From Deltaproteobacteria bacterium (GTDB taxonomy: Bacteria > Lernaellota > Lernaellaia > JACKCT01): 64,000 bases of DNA. The notes beneath the pieces were generated by a model, which saw only the letters and a list, made by a program, of their open reading frames with translations, searched no databases and had not been told where the DNA came from. The position numbers were made by a program, and so were the translations under genes. Below, piece after piece: positions 22,570-31,002 of this stretch (position 1 is the first letter of the stretch; each line of letters begins with the position of its first letter). The stretch is taken from NCBI GenBank assembly GCA_020633895.1, contig JACKCT010000008.1:1-64000 (forward strand), read 5' to 3'.

Positions 22570-23736
22570 CTATTCCGCCACCACGATGCGGTCGCGCCCC
22601 TGCTGCTTGGCTTGGTAGAGCGCCTGGTCGACCAGGGAGATCATCTCTTCCTTGGTCGAGGTGCTGTGGTGAGGGTAGTACGCGATCCCCACGGACACCG
22701 TCGGACGGATCAAATCGCCGTTGGGCGCCGTCAGCACCGTCGCCTTCACATCGGCGTGGATGCGCTTGGCCATGTATGTCGCCCGTTCGACGCCCGTATG
22801 AGGCAGAATGACGACAAATTCGTCGCCGCCGTAGCGGGTGGGCCAATCGGTCTCGCGGATGTTGTGGCGAATGTTCTCGGTGACGTGTTTAAGCACAATA
22901 TCGCCGAAGGGATGGCCGTAGGTGTCGTTGACCTCTTTGAACGTGTCCAGGTCCAGCATGATGACCGAAAGGTTGAGGTCGTATCGCTTGGCGCGGCCCA
23001 TTTCCGAGTCGAGCAGTTGGTGCATATAGCGGTTGTTGTAGAACCCGGTCAGGCCGTCGGTGATGGACAGGCGTTCGAGCTTTTTGTTGGCCGCTTCGAG
23101 TTTAACGTTCTGCAGCTTGATTTCTTCCTGGGCCTTGAGCAGTTCCAGGTTGTTTTTCGCCAGCTTTTCACTCATTTGCAGCGCCCGGTCCCGCGCCTGC
23201 TTCTGCTCGTTGGCCAAGCGCTCGATCTCTTCGTTCTTGCGTTGGAGCTCCCGGTTCATCGATTCGAGCCGCTCGTTTTTCTCGATCAGCTCCTTGGTCA
23301 GGCGCCGATTGGCGTCGTGCAGGTCGTAGCGCTCCAACTCCATCGCGACGATCTTGCGCAGTTCCGCCGGGTCCCACGGCTTGCTGATATAGCGATGCAC
23401 CTGCCCCTTGTTGATCGCGTCGACGGCGACCTTCATGTCGGCATAGCCGGTGATCAGCATGCGGATGGCGTGGTCGTTGATTTCACGGAATTTTTCGAGA
23501 AGCTCGGTGCCGGAGATGCCGGGCATGCGCTGATCGGTGATGAGCATGTGGATCTCCTCTTTATCGAGGATCTCCATGGCCGCCTCGCCGCTTTGGGCTT
23601 TGAAGATGTCATTGCCGCGACGCAGGGTGGAAGCCAGCAGGTCGAGGTTCTCCGCCTCGTCGTCGACGATAAGGATGCGATGACGACGCGCTTCGGCCTG
23701 TTCCGAGATGTCCTCGAATGCCCGCTCCTGCACCAC
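22570..23736 (-). CDS. Response regulator diguanylate cyclase (REC-coiled coil-GGDEF)
   Basis: This 388-aa protein has a receiver domain (about 18-135; phospho-acceptor Asp68 in LITDQRMPG, Lys119), a long coiled coil (about 140-222), and a GGDEF domain with an intact active site GGDEF at 303-307. RETD at 294-297 is a product-inhibition I-site. It should make cyclic di-GMP when phosphorylated. The start is GTG 23736 or 23733, with GGGAG upstream. The histidine kinase follows immediately on the same strand. Confidence 0.92.
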   Translation of the reverse strand: MVQERAFEDISEQAEARRHRILIVDDEAENLDLLASTLRRGNDIFKAQSGEAAMEILDKEEIHMLITDQRMPGISGTELLEKFREINDHAIRMLITGYADMKVAVDAINKGQVHRYISKPWDPAELRKIVAMELERYDLHDANRRLTKELIEKNERLESMNRELQRKNEEIERLANEQKQARDRALQMSEKLAKNNLELLKAQEEIKLQNVKLEAANKKLERLSITDGLTGFYNNRYMHQLLDSEMGRAKRYDLNLSVIMLDLDTFKEVNDTYGHPFGDIVLKHVTENIRHNIRETDWPTRYGGDEFVVILPHTGVERATYMAKRIHADVKATVLTAPNGDLIRPTVSVGIAYYPHHSTSTKEEMISLVDQALYQAKQQGRDRIVVAE

Positions 23737-23880
23737 ACAAAACTCCCGTGGAACGTTGATATCCGTTCCCTAAGTAACGTATGTATCGGATTTTTTTTGG
23801 TCTGACTAGCTGGAAATCTTGAACGGCGGTCGACCCTTGTTCGGTCGATAACGGGATCGAGATCGGCGAAAATTCACCAA

Positions 23881-25113
23881 TCACTGAAATTTCGCATAGT
23901 TTTCAACAACATAAACCGAATCGGACGTTTGGCTGAACGCGATGCCGATTCCCACCCGATCCACCTCCGGATCGAGCATATTCTCCCGATGGGACGCGGA
24001 TTTGTCGAAGGAAATGTGCGCATCTTCCACGCGCTGGTCGACCGCCACATTTTCCGTAATCCGGGCAAAATCAATATTCTCTTTTCGCGCCCGATCGGCA
24101 ATATCTCCTGAAATTTTCGATATATGGGAAACTTTCCCGGTCTGGCGCATCTCTTCGGCATGGGCCTGGGCCATGGTGTTGAGGCGATCGTCGATGATGA
24201 CCGGCGGAAGGTTTTCCTTCGCGCGCCTTTGATTGATCAATTCCAACAGCCGCGCTCTCCCGTCGGCCACGCCCCTGATCGAGCGGTAGGCGATATCCTC
24301 GTGATTGCCTAGGGAGGGTCCGGTGTCGCCCACTTCCACGGTCATCAGCGCCGCCACCTCCGGGCCCTGATCGGTCACGACCGTGACCTCGATGCGATGC
24401 TCCCCGGTGGACGTCGTCGGAATGACGGCGGCGAATCGCGTACCACGTATTTCGGGCAGGTAACGATCCGTGCCGAACGGACCGTCGACATTGATGCGCA
24501 AATCGGTCAGGGGCACCAGAATCGTCCCCGCGATGTCGATCGACATCCCCTTGGCAATCCGACGGGGCAGCGGATCCAGGTTCACCTGCTTGCGCGTCAG
24601 GTAGACGGCGACGATATATCCCGGCGGCCACGCCGAATGCACCGCCCCGACACCGTAGTTGGTGAACTGTTCGGTCAGCGCTTCGATGTCCAGGTTCTGC
24701 TTCATGATCTCGGCCGCCTGGCCGGGAAAAAGGACGTTGAAATACAGAGACCGAAAGGCGCTGTCCGTGACCCCCATGGCGTCCAGATATTCGTGGGCCA
24801 ATTCGGTGTCGAAATTATCGACCTTCGCCAACCCGTCCCGACGCAGCGCCACGGCCGTATTGCGCGCCGCCGCCTCCAAGGCCGCATCCCGCACCATCGG
24901 CGTCGCCAGATCCGCCTTGTTGGCGATGTCCATCAGCTCGCCGGTGATCAGCTTTTCGCCCCGGTTGCGGTCGTAGTCCGGAATCCCGTCGTTATAGCGA
25001 TCCACGCTCGGCACGGAGCCGTCGCAGGCGCTTGCCAGCACGACAACAATCAGCGCCGCCGCCGTCCGGGCACGGCGCGACCAACGGCCTGCGTCGGGAT
25101 TGCTTCCGAGCAT
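23881..25113 (-). CDS. CAP/SCP-domain lipoprotein
   Basis: This 410-aa exported protein has an N-terminal signal with a lipobox-like LASAC, an unassigned middle region, and a C-terminal CAP (SCP/PR1) domain from about residue 270. Motifs include LLELINQRRAKENLPPVIID, MAQAHAEEMRQTG, ITENVA and SASHRENML. Bacterial CAP proteins are extracellular and mostly of unknown activity. ATG 25111-25113 is preferred because it begins the signal peptide; the frame is open 17 codons further. It is divergent from rlmN. Confidence 0.8.
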   Translation of the reverse strand: MLGSNPDAGRWSRRARTAAALIVVVLASACDGSVPSVDRYNDGIPDYDRNRGEKLITGELMDIANKADLATPMVRDAALEAAARNTAVALRRDGLAKVDNFDTELAHEYLDAMGVTDSAFRSLYFNVLFPGQAAEIMKQNLDIEALTEQFTNYGVGAVHSAWPPGYIVAVYLTRKQVNLDPLPRRIAKGMSIDIAGTILVPLTDLRINVDGPFGTDRYLPEIRGTRFAAVIPTTSTGEHRIEVTVVTDQGPEVAALMTVEVGDTGPSLGNHEDIAYRSIRGVADGRARLLELINQRRAKENLPPVIIDDRLNTMAQAHAEEMRQTGKVSHISKISGDIADRARKENIDFARITENVAVDQRVEDAHISFDKSASHRENMLDPEVDRVGIGIAFSQTSDSVYVVENYAKFQ

Positions 25114-25277
25114 CCTGGGATCCCATCTTCGTTGATTGATGACCGACCGGCAGTCTAAACGCATTCGGGTCGGGTGTCATGGTGAGGGCGAAAACATCGC
25201 CGAATCGTTGACTTTCGCCGCCGAATCCCTACCCTTCCCCACGCATTTCGGCGATGTCCCGCCGCGCTGGATCGACC

Positions 25278-26336
25278 ATGTCCGCCATTGAACCCGCCCC
25301 GCAAAAACGCCCCCTCAAGGGCCTGACCCTCGAACAGATGCGCGACCTGATGCGCGACCTGGGCGAGAAGCCCTTTCGGGGCGAGCAGCTTTTTCGCTGG
25401 ATCTATCGGGAAGACGCCGCGTCCTTCGAGGAGATGACCAACGTCTCCAAGTCTTTCCGCCGCGATCTGGAAAGCGAATTTGAATTGCCCCGGGCTGAAG
25501 TGGTCAAGCAGCAGGAGTCGGTCGACGGCACGAAGAAGATCCTGCTCCAATTTCCCGACGGCGCCCGCGTCGAATCGGTCCTGATCCCCGAGCCCAAGCG
25601 CCTGACGATCTGCATCAGCACCCAAGTCGGATGCAGCCTCACCTGCACCTTCTGTCGCACGGGAACCATGAAGCTGGAGCGCAATCTGGCGGCGTGGGAG
25701 ATCGTCGAGGAAGTGCAGGCCATGCAGCGCACCTACCCCGACCGGCCGATCACCAACGTCGTGTTCATGGGCATGGGCGAGCCGATGATGAACTACGACA
25801 ACACGCTCCAGGCGACGCGCATCCTCACCGAGGATCTGGGGCAGAATTTTTCCACGCGGCGGGTGACGGTCTCGACGTCGGGAATCATTCCGGAGATGAC
25901 GCGATTCGGCCAACAGTCCGAATGCAGTCTCGCCGTCTCGCTGCATGCGACGGATGAAGCGACGCGATCGCGCCTGATGCCGATCAACAAAAAATACTCG
26001 CTTGCCGAACTGCTGCGCACCTGCGGGAAGTATCCCCTGCCCAATCGCAAGCGCATCACGTTTCAGTACATTCTCATTGACGGGGTCAACGATTCCCTCG
26101 CCGACGCCAAGCGCCTGCGCGGTCTGGTCGGATCGCTCAAATCCCAGGTGAACCTGATCCAGTTCAATCCCTACGCCGAATCCGACTTCCGTCCCACGCC
26201 CGAGGAGCGCATCCGGGAATTTCAGAAGGTGCTGCTCGACGGCAAGATCCCCACGATCCTCCGCAAACACCGGGGCCGGGATATCCTCGCCGCCTGCGGC
26301 CAGCTTAAGGATATTGAATCGCATACGGGGGTGTAG
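25278..26336 (+). CDS. rlmN: Dual-specificity RNA methyltransferase RlmN
   Basis: This radical SAM enzyme makes m2A2503 in 23S rRNA and m2A37 in some tRNAs. Evidence is the CSLTCTFC cluster motif (CxxxCxxC), GTMKLERNLAAWEIVEEV, VFMGMGEPMMNYDN, SGIIPEM, SLAVSLHATD and a C-terminal Cys in AACGQL that serves as methyl carrier. The length of about 352 aa is normal. The start is uncertain: ATG 25278 gives the family-like N-terminus, ATG 25254 adds eight residues; neither has a strong ribosome binding site. Confidence 0.95.
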   Translation: MSAIEPAPQKRPLKGLTLEQMRDLMRDLGEKPFRGEQLFRWIYREDAASFEEMTNVSKSFRRDLESEFELPRAEVVKQQESVDGTKKILLQFPDGARVESVLIPEPKRLTICISTQVGCSLTCTFCRTGTMKLERNLAAWEIVEEVQAMQRTYPDRPITNVVFMGMGEPMMNYDNTLQATRILTEDLGQNFSTRRVTVSTSGIIPEMTRFGQQSECSLAVSLHATDEATRSRLMPINKKYSLAELLRTCGKYPLPNRKRITFQYILIDGVNDSLADAKRLRGLVGSLKSQVNLIQFNPYAESDFRPTPEERIREFQKVLLDGKIPTILRKHRGRDILAACGQLKDIESHTGV

Positions 26337-26377
26337 GGGGGAGTAGTTTGCGGTCAAGTTCGTAGCTGCACACATCG

Positions 26378-26423
26378 CTGTCATCCCGACCGCAGGGAGG
26401 GACCTCTCGTTCGATGTTTGCAA
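26378..26423. repeat. Dispersed repeat family A, copy 1
   Basis: This 46-bp element starts CTGTCATCCCGACCG and continues AGGGAGGGACCTCTCGTT. It is nearly identical to 35988-36033, with only a few differences. It is extragenic, between rlmN and the MBL-fold gene, and resembles the TGTCATTCCGAGCGAAG-type intergenic palindromes of several high-GC bacterial groups. Confidence 0.75.
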
Positions 26424-26446
26424 AAAGCCGCGACCTATTTACCGGC

Positions 26447-26510
26447 GCGCTCCCAATCGCTCACTGCGGTTCGCGGCTCTGTTCGGGCGAAAGCGCAACA
26501 AACAGCGCCT
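26447..26510. repeat. Dispersed repeat family C, copy 2
   Basis: It contains TCACTGCGGTTCGCGGCTCTG and then CAACAAACAGCGCC, matching the blocks at 20247-20302 and 57611-57672. It ends two bases before the MBL-fold gene stop. Confidence 0.45.
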
Positions 26511-26511
26511 C

Positions 26512-27444
26512 TCAATCCACCCGCAAGTACAGCTTCCCTTCCCGGCGGACACGGCCTCGGGCTTCCAGATGCTCCAGCGTCTTGAGCACCTTCACTGTCT
26601 CGAAATAGCGCAGCAATCGCGCGTCCCGGGGGTGCGTCCGGTAGAAGGGTTTTGCGTCGGCGATCTCTTCAAGGGTCTTGGGCTCGGGCAGCAGATTGAG
26701 GATCGTGCGTTCGTGGCGTTCGAAGAGAGAGAGGTAGTGCTTCAGCGCCCCCACCGGGTCGTCCCGCTCGGGAGAGCGATGAGACGACGCCACAATCCCC
26801 GGCTGCAGCCGAATCGCCCGACGCACCGATTCCTTGAACAAATCAATGTCGCTTTCCGGATTGCCGTACCAGGGACCGAAGCTCGTCAGGTCGATATCCA
26901 CCGACAGCAACAGGCCGTGTTGCTCCTCGAAAAAGACGTAATGGTCATCGTTGTGCCCCGGCGCGTGGATGGCCCGCAGCTTGACCTCGCCGCATTCGAA
27001 TACATGGCCGTCGCCGTAGGTGTCCGTGGGCGTGCTTTCCCGATAGTCGAAGAACCGGCGCGTATGCTCGATCCAAATCGGCGCGATGGTCTCGTCCGAG
27101 TAGCGATAGCCCAACTTCTCCAGATTCCCCGCCGTTTCCGACCGCTGCTCGGGCACCCACAGAGGGAGGCCTTCCAGCAGGCCGTTGCCCGACGTGTGGT
27201 CCGGATGGGCGTGCGTATTGATGACCATATCCGGTGGAAATTCCCGCCGGATCGCCCGGATCGTCTCGTGGCCGCAGCCCGTGTCGATCAGAAGCGTCGT
27301 ATCGCCGGTGACTAAAAACGCATGGGCATAGGGAAGACGCCCCTGGTTTCCCCCTTCGACGAGGAACATATGGGGAATCAGCGGCGTGAGGACGATGTCT
27401 TCTTTGTCGAGTGATCGGCCGGATACCATGACCCTTGCAGTCAT
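26512..27444 (-). CDS. Metallo-beta-lactamase-fold hydrolase
   Basis: This 310-aa protein carries the MBL zinc motif THAHPDHTSG (HxHxDH), a preceding strand LLIDTGCG, the later His in HAPGHNDDH, Asp in SVDID, and His in SSHRSPE. The C-terminal part looks like the LACTB2-type winged-helix extension (VLKTLEHLEARGRVRREGKLY). The substrate is unknown. ATG 27444 is chosen; ATG 27429 and GTG 27453 are possible and ribosome binding sites are weak. It is divergent from the next gene with only 25 nt between. Confidence 0.8.
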   Translation of the reverse strand: MTARVMVSGRSLDKEDIVLTPLIPHMFLVEGGNQGRLPYAHAFLVTGDTTLLIDTGCGHETIRAIRREFPPDMVINTHAHPDHTSGNGLLEGLPLWVPEQRSETAGNLEKLGYRYSDETIAPIWIEHTRRFFDYRESTPTDTYGDGHVFECGEVKLRAIHAPGHNDDHYVFFEEQHGLLLSVDIDLTSFGPWYGNPESDIDLFKESVRRAIRLQPGIVASSHRSPERDDPVGALKHYLSLFERHERTILNLLPEPKTLEEIADAKPFYRTHPRDARLLRYFETVKVLKTLEHLEARGRVRREGKLYLRVD

Positions 27445-27469
27445 AGAGCCCACGAACTAATTTGGCAAG

Positions 27470-27871
27470 ATGTCCAAGGACAAGAAACGGGCCCTGGCGA
27501 TTCTCTTCGCCTTCGGTTTTCTCACCGAATTACTCGTAGCCCAGACGAATCTGTGGACCTATTCATCCCAACTCGTCCGCGTCGGCTGCGTCATTGGGCT
27601 CTACCTCTTCGTCATCGGCGGCATCACGCTGACCTTTTGGGAGCGGCCGAACATGGTTCGCTATCTGGTCGGCGTCGGAGCGTTCATCATCATCGAGCTG
27701 GCCAACGCCTACGCCCTGCATCTTTGGAGCTTTGAGGGATCCCCCGTCTTCGGGCAATTTTCCCCGCTGACCAACAGCGTGCTCATCGGTCTGCTCGCCG
27801 GCTTCCTGCCCGCGGCGGCCCCCCGTGTGTCCGTCATCGTCGGCGAGATGAAACGCCCTCTGGTCCCTTGA
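27470..27871 (+). CDS. Small membrane protein of unknown function
   Basis: This 133-aa protein has a short basic N-terminus and about four hydrophobic segments (LAILFAFGFLTELLVA, VGCVIGLYLFVIGGITLTF, YLVGVGAFIIIELANAYAL, SVLIGLLAGFLPAAA). I do not recognise it. It lies 79 nt before ilvE on the same strand and could be co-transcribed with it. Confidence 0.6.
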   Translation: MSKDKKRALAILFAFGFLTELLVAQTNLWTYSSQLVRVGCVIGLYLFVIGGITLTFWERPNMVRYLVGVGAFIIIELANAYALHLWSFEGSPVFGQFSPLTNSVLIGLLAGFLPAAAPRVSVIVGEMKRPLVP

Positions 27872-27950
27872 TTTTCCCCGAGCGATTTCGTAGCCTTCGC
27901 GCTTCCTTCAACCCTTAACCCTCAAGCGGAGTTAGGAAACGGAGCAACGT

Positions 27951-28883
27951 ATGACCGCCTTCAAAGACATCCCCGGCGATACTCAAGTGTGGAAAAATGG
28001 GACCTTCATTGACTGGAAAGACGCCAACGTCCACGTCATGTCCCATGCCGTCCACTATGCGTCGAGCATCTTTGAGGGCGTACGCTGCTACAAAACCGCG
28101 AAGGGGTCGTCGATCTTCCGGCTGGAGGATCACATCCGCCGTCTCTACGATTCGGCGAAGATCTACCGGATGAGCATCCCGATCGCCGTCGAGGAGTTCA
28201 TCGCCGCCGTGCCCGAAACGGTGCGTCGCAATGGGTTTGACGCCTGTTACATCCGCCCGGTGGTCTTTCGCGGCGCCGGCACCTTCGGCGTCAACGGCAT
28301 GGACAACCCGGTGGAAAGCTACATCTGCGCCTGGCGATGGGGGCAGTACCTGGGCGACGAGGCGCTGGAAAAAGGCGTGAACGTGATGATCAGCACGTGG
28401 AACCGCATGGCGGCCAACACGCTGCCGGCCATGGCCAAGTGCGCCGCCAACTACGCCAACAGCCAGCTCATCAAGATGGAAGCCCTGCTCAACGGCTACG
28501 CCGAAGGCATCGCCTTGGACACGGACGGTTTCATCTCGGAGGGCTCGGGCGAGAACATCTTCGTGATCCGGGACAACACCGTGTACACGCCGCCGACGGC
28601 CAATTCGGTGCTGCCGGGCATTACCCGGGACTCGGTCATGGAGATTCTCAAGGAGCTGCGCATGCCGCTGGTGGAGCAACGCATCCCCCGGGAAATGCTC
28701 TACATCGCCGACGAGATCTTCTTCACCGGCACCGCCGCCGAGGTGACGCCGGTCGCCTCCGTGGACAAGATCCCCGTCGGTTCGGGCAGTCGCGGCCCCG
28801 TCACCAAGGCCGTGCAGGATCGCTATTTCGCCTACATCAACGGCGATCTGGAAGACCAGCACGGCTGGCACACCTTCCTCTAA
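27951..28883 (+). CDS. ilvE: Branched-chain amino acid aminotransferase
   Basis: This 310-aa class IV PLP enzyme makes the last step of Leu, Ile and Val synthesis. The pattern is complete: HAVHYASSIFEGVRCY, the PLP Lys in MAKCAANYANSQL, GYAEGIALDTDGFISEGSGENIF and EIFFTGTAAEVTPV. The CAANY variant (instead of AGGNY) is common in some groups. ATG 27951 has GGAG. A strong hairpin terminator follows. Confidence 0.93.
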   Translation: MTAFKDIPGDTQVWKNGTFIDWKDANVHVMSHAVHYASSIFEGVRCYKTAKGSSIFRLEDHIRRLYDSAKIYRMSIPIAVEEFIAAVPETVRRNGFDACYIRPVVFRGAGTFGVNGMDNPVESYICAWRWGQYLGDEALEKGVNVMISTWNRMAANTLPAMAKCAANYANSQLIKMEALLNGYAEGIALDTDGFISEGSGENIFVIRDNTVYTPPTANSVLPGITRDSVMEILKELRMPLVEQRIPREMLYIADEIFFTGTAAEVTPVASVDKIPVGSGSRGPVTKAVQDRYFAYINGDLEDQHGWHTFL

Positions 28884-28907
28884 TCGCCCTCGACCAACGA
28901 CAACGAC

Positions 28908-28933
28908 GAAGGCCGCCCTTACGGGCGGCCTTC
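28908..28933. terminator. Bidirectional terminator between ilvE and the membrane protein gene
   Basis: GAAGGCCGCCC and GGGCGGCCTTC form a perfect 11-bp stem with a TTAC loop, 24 nt past ilvE and 26 nt past the stop of the convergent gene. The flanking T-runs are weak. Confidence 0.75.
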
Positions 28934-28959
28934 GATTTATGGGGAGTCGATATTTCGCG

Positions 28960-30693
28960 TCACGCGGCGACGGCGAGGTCTTCGTCGTCCGATTGTTCGG
29001 GCGCTTCCCCCGAAAGCTTCGCGGCGCGATACAAGTCCGCCGCGTCGCGCACCAGGAAATTCGCCACCACCGCCACGCAGTACACCAGCAGCATGACGTT
29101 GACCCACCACCATGTCCGGCGGGCCGTATCCACGCCCGGATTGTAGAGATAGTAGAACACGGGGATGGCGAACACCCACATCGCCGACGCCAGTTGCCCC
29201 AGGCCGTGCCCTCGGTCCAACGACCGCCACGCCAGCAGGACGACGCCGACGCTCAGGTAGTACCGGGAGATCACCAGCGAAAAGAAGACCAACGGCAAAA
29301 AGAGAATCGTCGCGTCCAAGGGATCGCGCCGGATCGCGGCGAGAAGCGTCAACGCGATCAGCGTGAAGGACACGGCCCGGTAGACGGGCTTCGTCTCCTT
29401 GAGCCGACGCTTCATCACCCGATGGGAATCTTCCCATTTTCCGCTCGTGTATTCGTTGGCGAACAAATATTTCAACCCGATGCGCTTCACGCCGGTCGGG
29501 TGATGCTCGGAGTGAACCGAAATCTTCTCGATCCACTCGGACCAGGCCCCCGTTCCCCGCTGCGTCATGCTTCCCAGCCCCAACAACAGGACACAGCAGA
29601 CGCCCACCGCGACCAGATAGCCCGTCCCTTGCCTTGGAATGGCGCGATGCCGGACCGCGTCCCAAAGCCAGCGAAACGCCGCCGGAAACGCCGCCATGCC
29701 CGTGAATCCGCGCATCATGCCCGAGTAGGCCAGGAACGGCGCGCCCGATTTCCACCATCCCTTGGCCGCCAACGCGAAAAAGAACGCGAAGTAAACGAAC
29801 CAATCGTAGCCGAAGTACGTCCCCAGGATCTTGCCGTAATTGCCGAAATAGACCGTGAACCAGAGCGTCGCGAACAGCGCGTACCGAAGGCCCAGGGCCC
29901 ACCAGAACGCGACCACGACCGCCAGCAGCATCCACGAGCTCGCGTCGGTCAGATCCTTGATCCCCCACTCTTTGTGGAACGGATAGACGTTCAGCAGCGG
30001 CCGATGGAGCACCAGCCAGGCCGGTGACGGGTTGAAGCCCCGGTCGTTGATCGGACCTCCCCAAAACTTGGCCGAGCGCTTTATGAGCATGGAATCCAGA
30101 TCCCGTTTGAATTCCTCCCAGCGCTCGGGGGTGAAACGATCCTTCAAGCCGTCACGACGGGCCTCGTCGATTTGACGTCGAATCGGGACACGTTTGTACA
30201 AACGCATGTCCCGGATGGTGCCGTTGTTGGCCTGAAAGACCTTGTTCATCTCGTCGTCGGCCAAGGCGGCGGCGCGATACAGATCGAAATAGCCGACCTC
30301 GTCGAAGTACTTCGTCGCCAGAATGTAGTGAAACGCATTCCAGTACATGGGACGGCGGTCATGGAAGATATGCCGCTCCATATTCGTCAGCACGCCGGCA
30401 ATCGTCATGGTCGCCAGGGCGAAGGTGAGCACTGCCGTTAAGCGACCGTGTCTCCCCCGATCCGCCCACCAGAAGGCAGGGAGAATCGCCAGGCCGAAGA
30501 TCGACAGGATGGTGTTCGCCGAGCGGAGCGGCTTGCCGTCCAGGTAGCGGTAGACGTAGTAGCCGATGGCGAAGGCGCCCAGGAAGCCGAGGGCAAAAAA
30601 GAGCGCCCTTCGGAGAGGTTTTCGGGGGGAGTCTAAGTCACCGGATGCACGAGGATACACAACCGGCCCAGCGGCCGGATTCAACGAGTCCAA
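28960..30693 (-). CDS. Polytopic membrane protein, possible GT-C-type enzyme
   Basis: This 577-aa integral membrane protein has about 10-12 hydrophobic segments and a large polar region after the third segment (about residues 105-230), then a charged tail ending SDDEDLAVAA. The overall look resembles GT-C glycosyltransferases or their relatives, but I see no diagnostic catalytic motif. The start is TTG 30693 with GAGGGAA upstream. It is monocistronic between two terminators. Confidence 0.55.
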   Translation of the reverse strand: MDSLNPAAGPVVYPRASGDLDSPRKPLRRALFFALGFLGAFAIGYYVYRYLDGKPLRSANTILSIFGLAILPAFWWADRGRHGRLTAVLTFALATMTIAGVLTNMERHIFHDRRPMYWNAFHYILATKYFDEVGYFDLYRAAALADDEMNKVFQANNGTIRDMRLYKRVPIRRQIDEARRDGLKDRFTPERWEEFKRDLDSMLIKRSAKFWGGPINDRGFNPSPAWLVLHRPLLNVYPFHKEWGIKDLTDASSWMLLAVVVAFWWALGLRYALFATLWFTVYFGNYGKILGTYFGYDWFVYFAFFFALAAKGWWKSGAPFLAYSGMMRGFTGMAAFPAAFRWLWDAVRHRAIPRQGTGYLVAVGVCCVLLLGLGSMTQRGTGAWSEWIEKISVHSEHHPTGVKRIGLKYLFANEYTSGKWEDSHRVMKRRLKETKPVYRAVSFTLIALTLLAAIRRDPLDATILFLPLVFFSLVISRYYLSVGVVLLAWRSLDRGHGLGQLASAMWVFAIPVFYYLYNPGVDTARRTWWWVNVMLLVYCVAVVANFLVRDAADLYRAAKLSGEAPEQSDDEDLAVAA

Positions 30694-31002
30694 CGGGTTC
30701 CCTCATTTCATCGCCCGCTTGTTTAATCGAATGCATTCCATCGACCCTGAAAAAGCGGAGGGTCGAAAATTCATGGGAATACGGGTAGCAACTTGCCGTC
30801 GGAGGGTCAACGTTTTTCTTAACGGCACAACGATTTAGCATGCCTTAGAATAGATTTTTTTACCTGCTGCGCCAAAAACGCCGGATATCCATACATCACT
30901 GCGGCTTCAGCCACGAAAAAAGCCGCCCGAAGGCGGCTTTCATGCAGTCCATGATCTCTCGAACAGTCTGTCGGAACATCCCTAGCCCGACGCGGTTTCG
31001 CG
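30694..31002. other. Intergenic region with the fusA terminator
   Basis: These 309 bases hold the promoter region of the membrane protein gene (minus strand) and, at 30915-30940, the fusA terminator. The stretch 30820-30870 is A/T-rich. I see no gene or RNA. Confidence 0.5.
30915..30940 (-). terminator. Intrinsic terminator of fusA
   Basis: On the minus strand AAAGCCGCC pairs with GGCGGCTTT around a 4-nt loop, followed by TTTTTT, 62 nt beyond the fusA stop. This is a good rho-independent terminator. Confidence 0.85.

Noticed and set aside
20314-23805. 1,163-codon plus-strand open frame
   Set aside because: It is antisense to def, the histidine kinase and the diguanylate cyclase, whose motifs are complete. 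Its composition (Leu/Val/Asp/His-rich) is typical of antisense frames in high-GC DNA.
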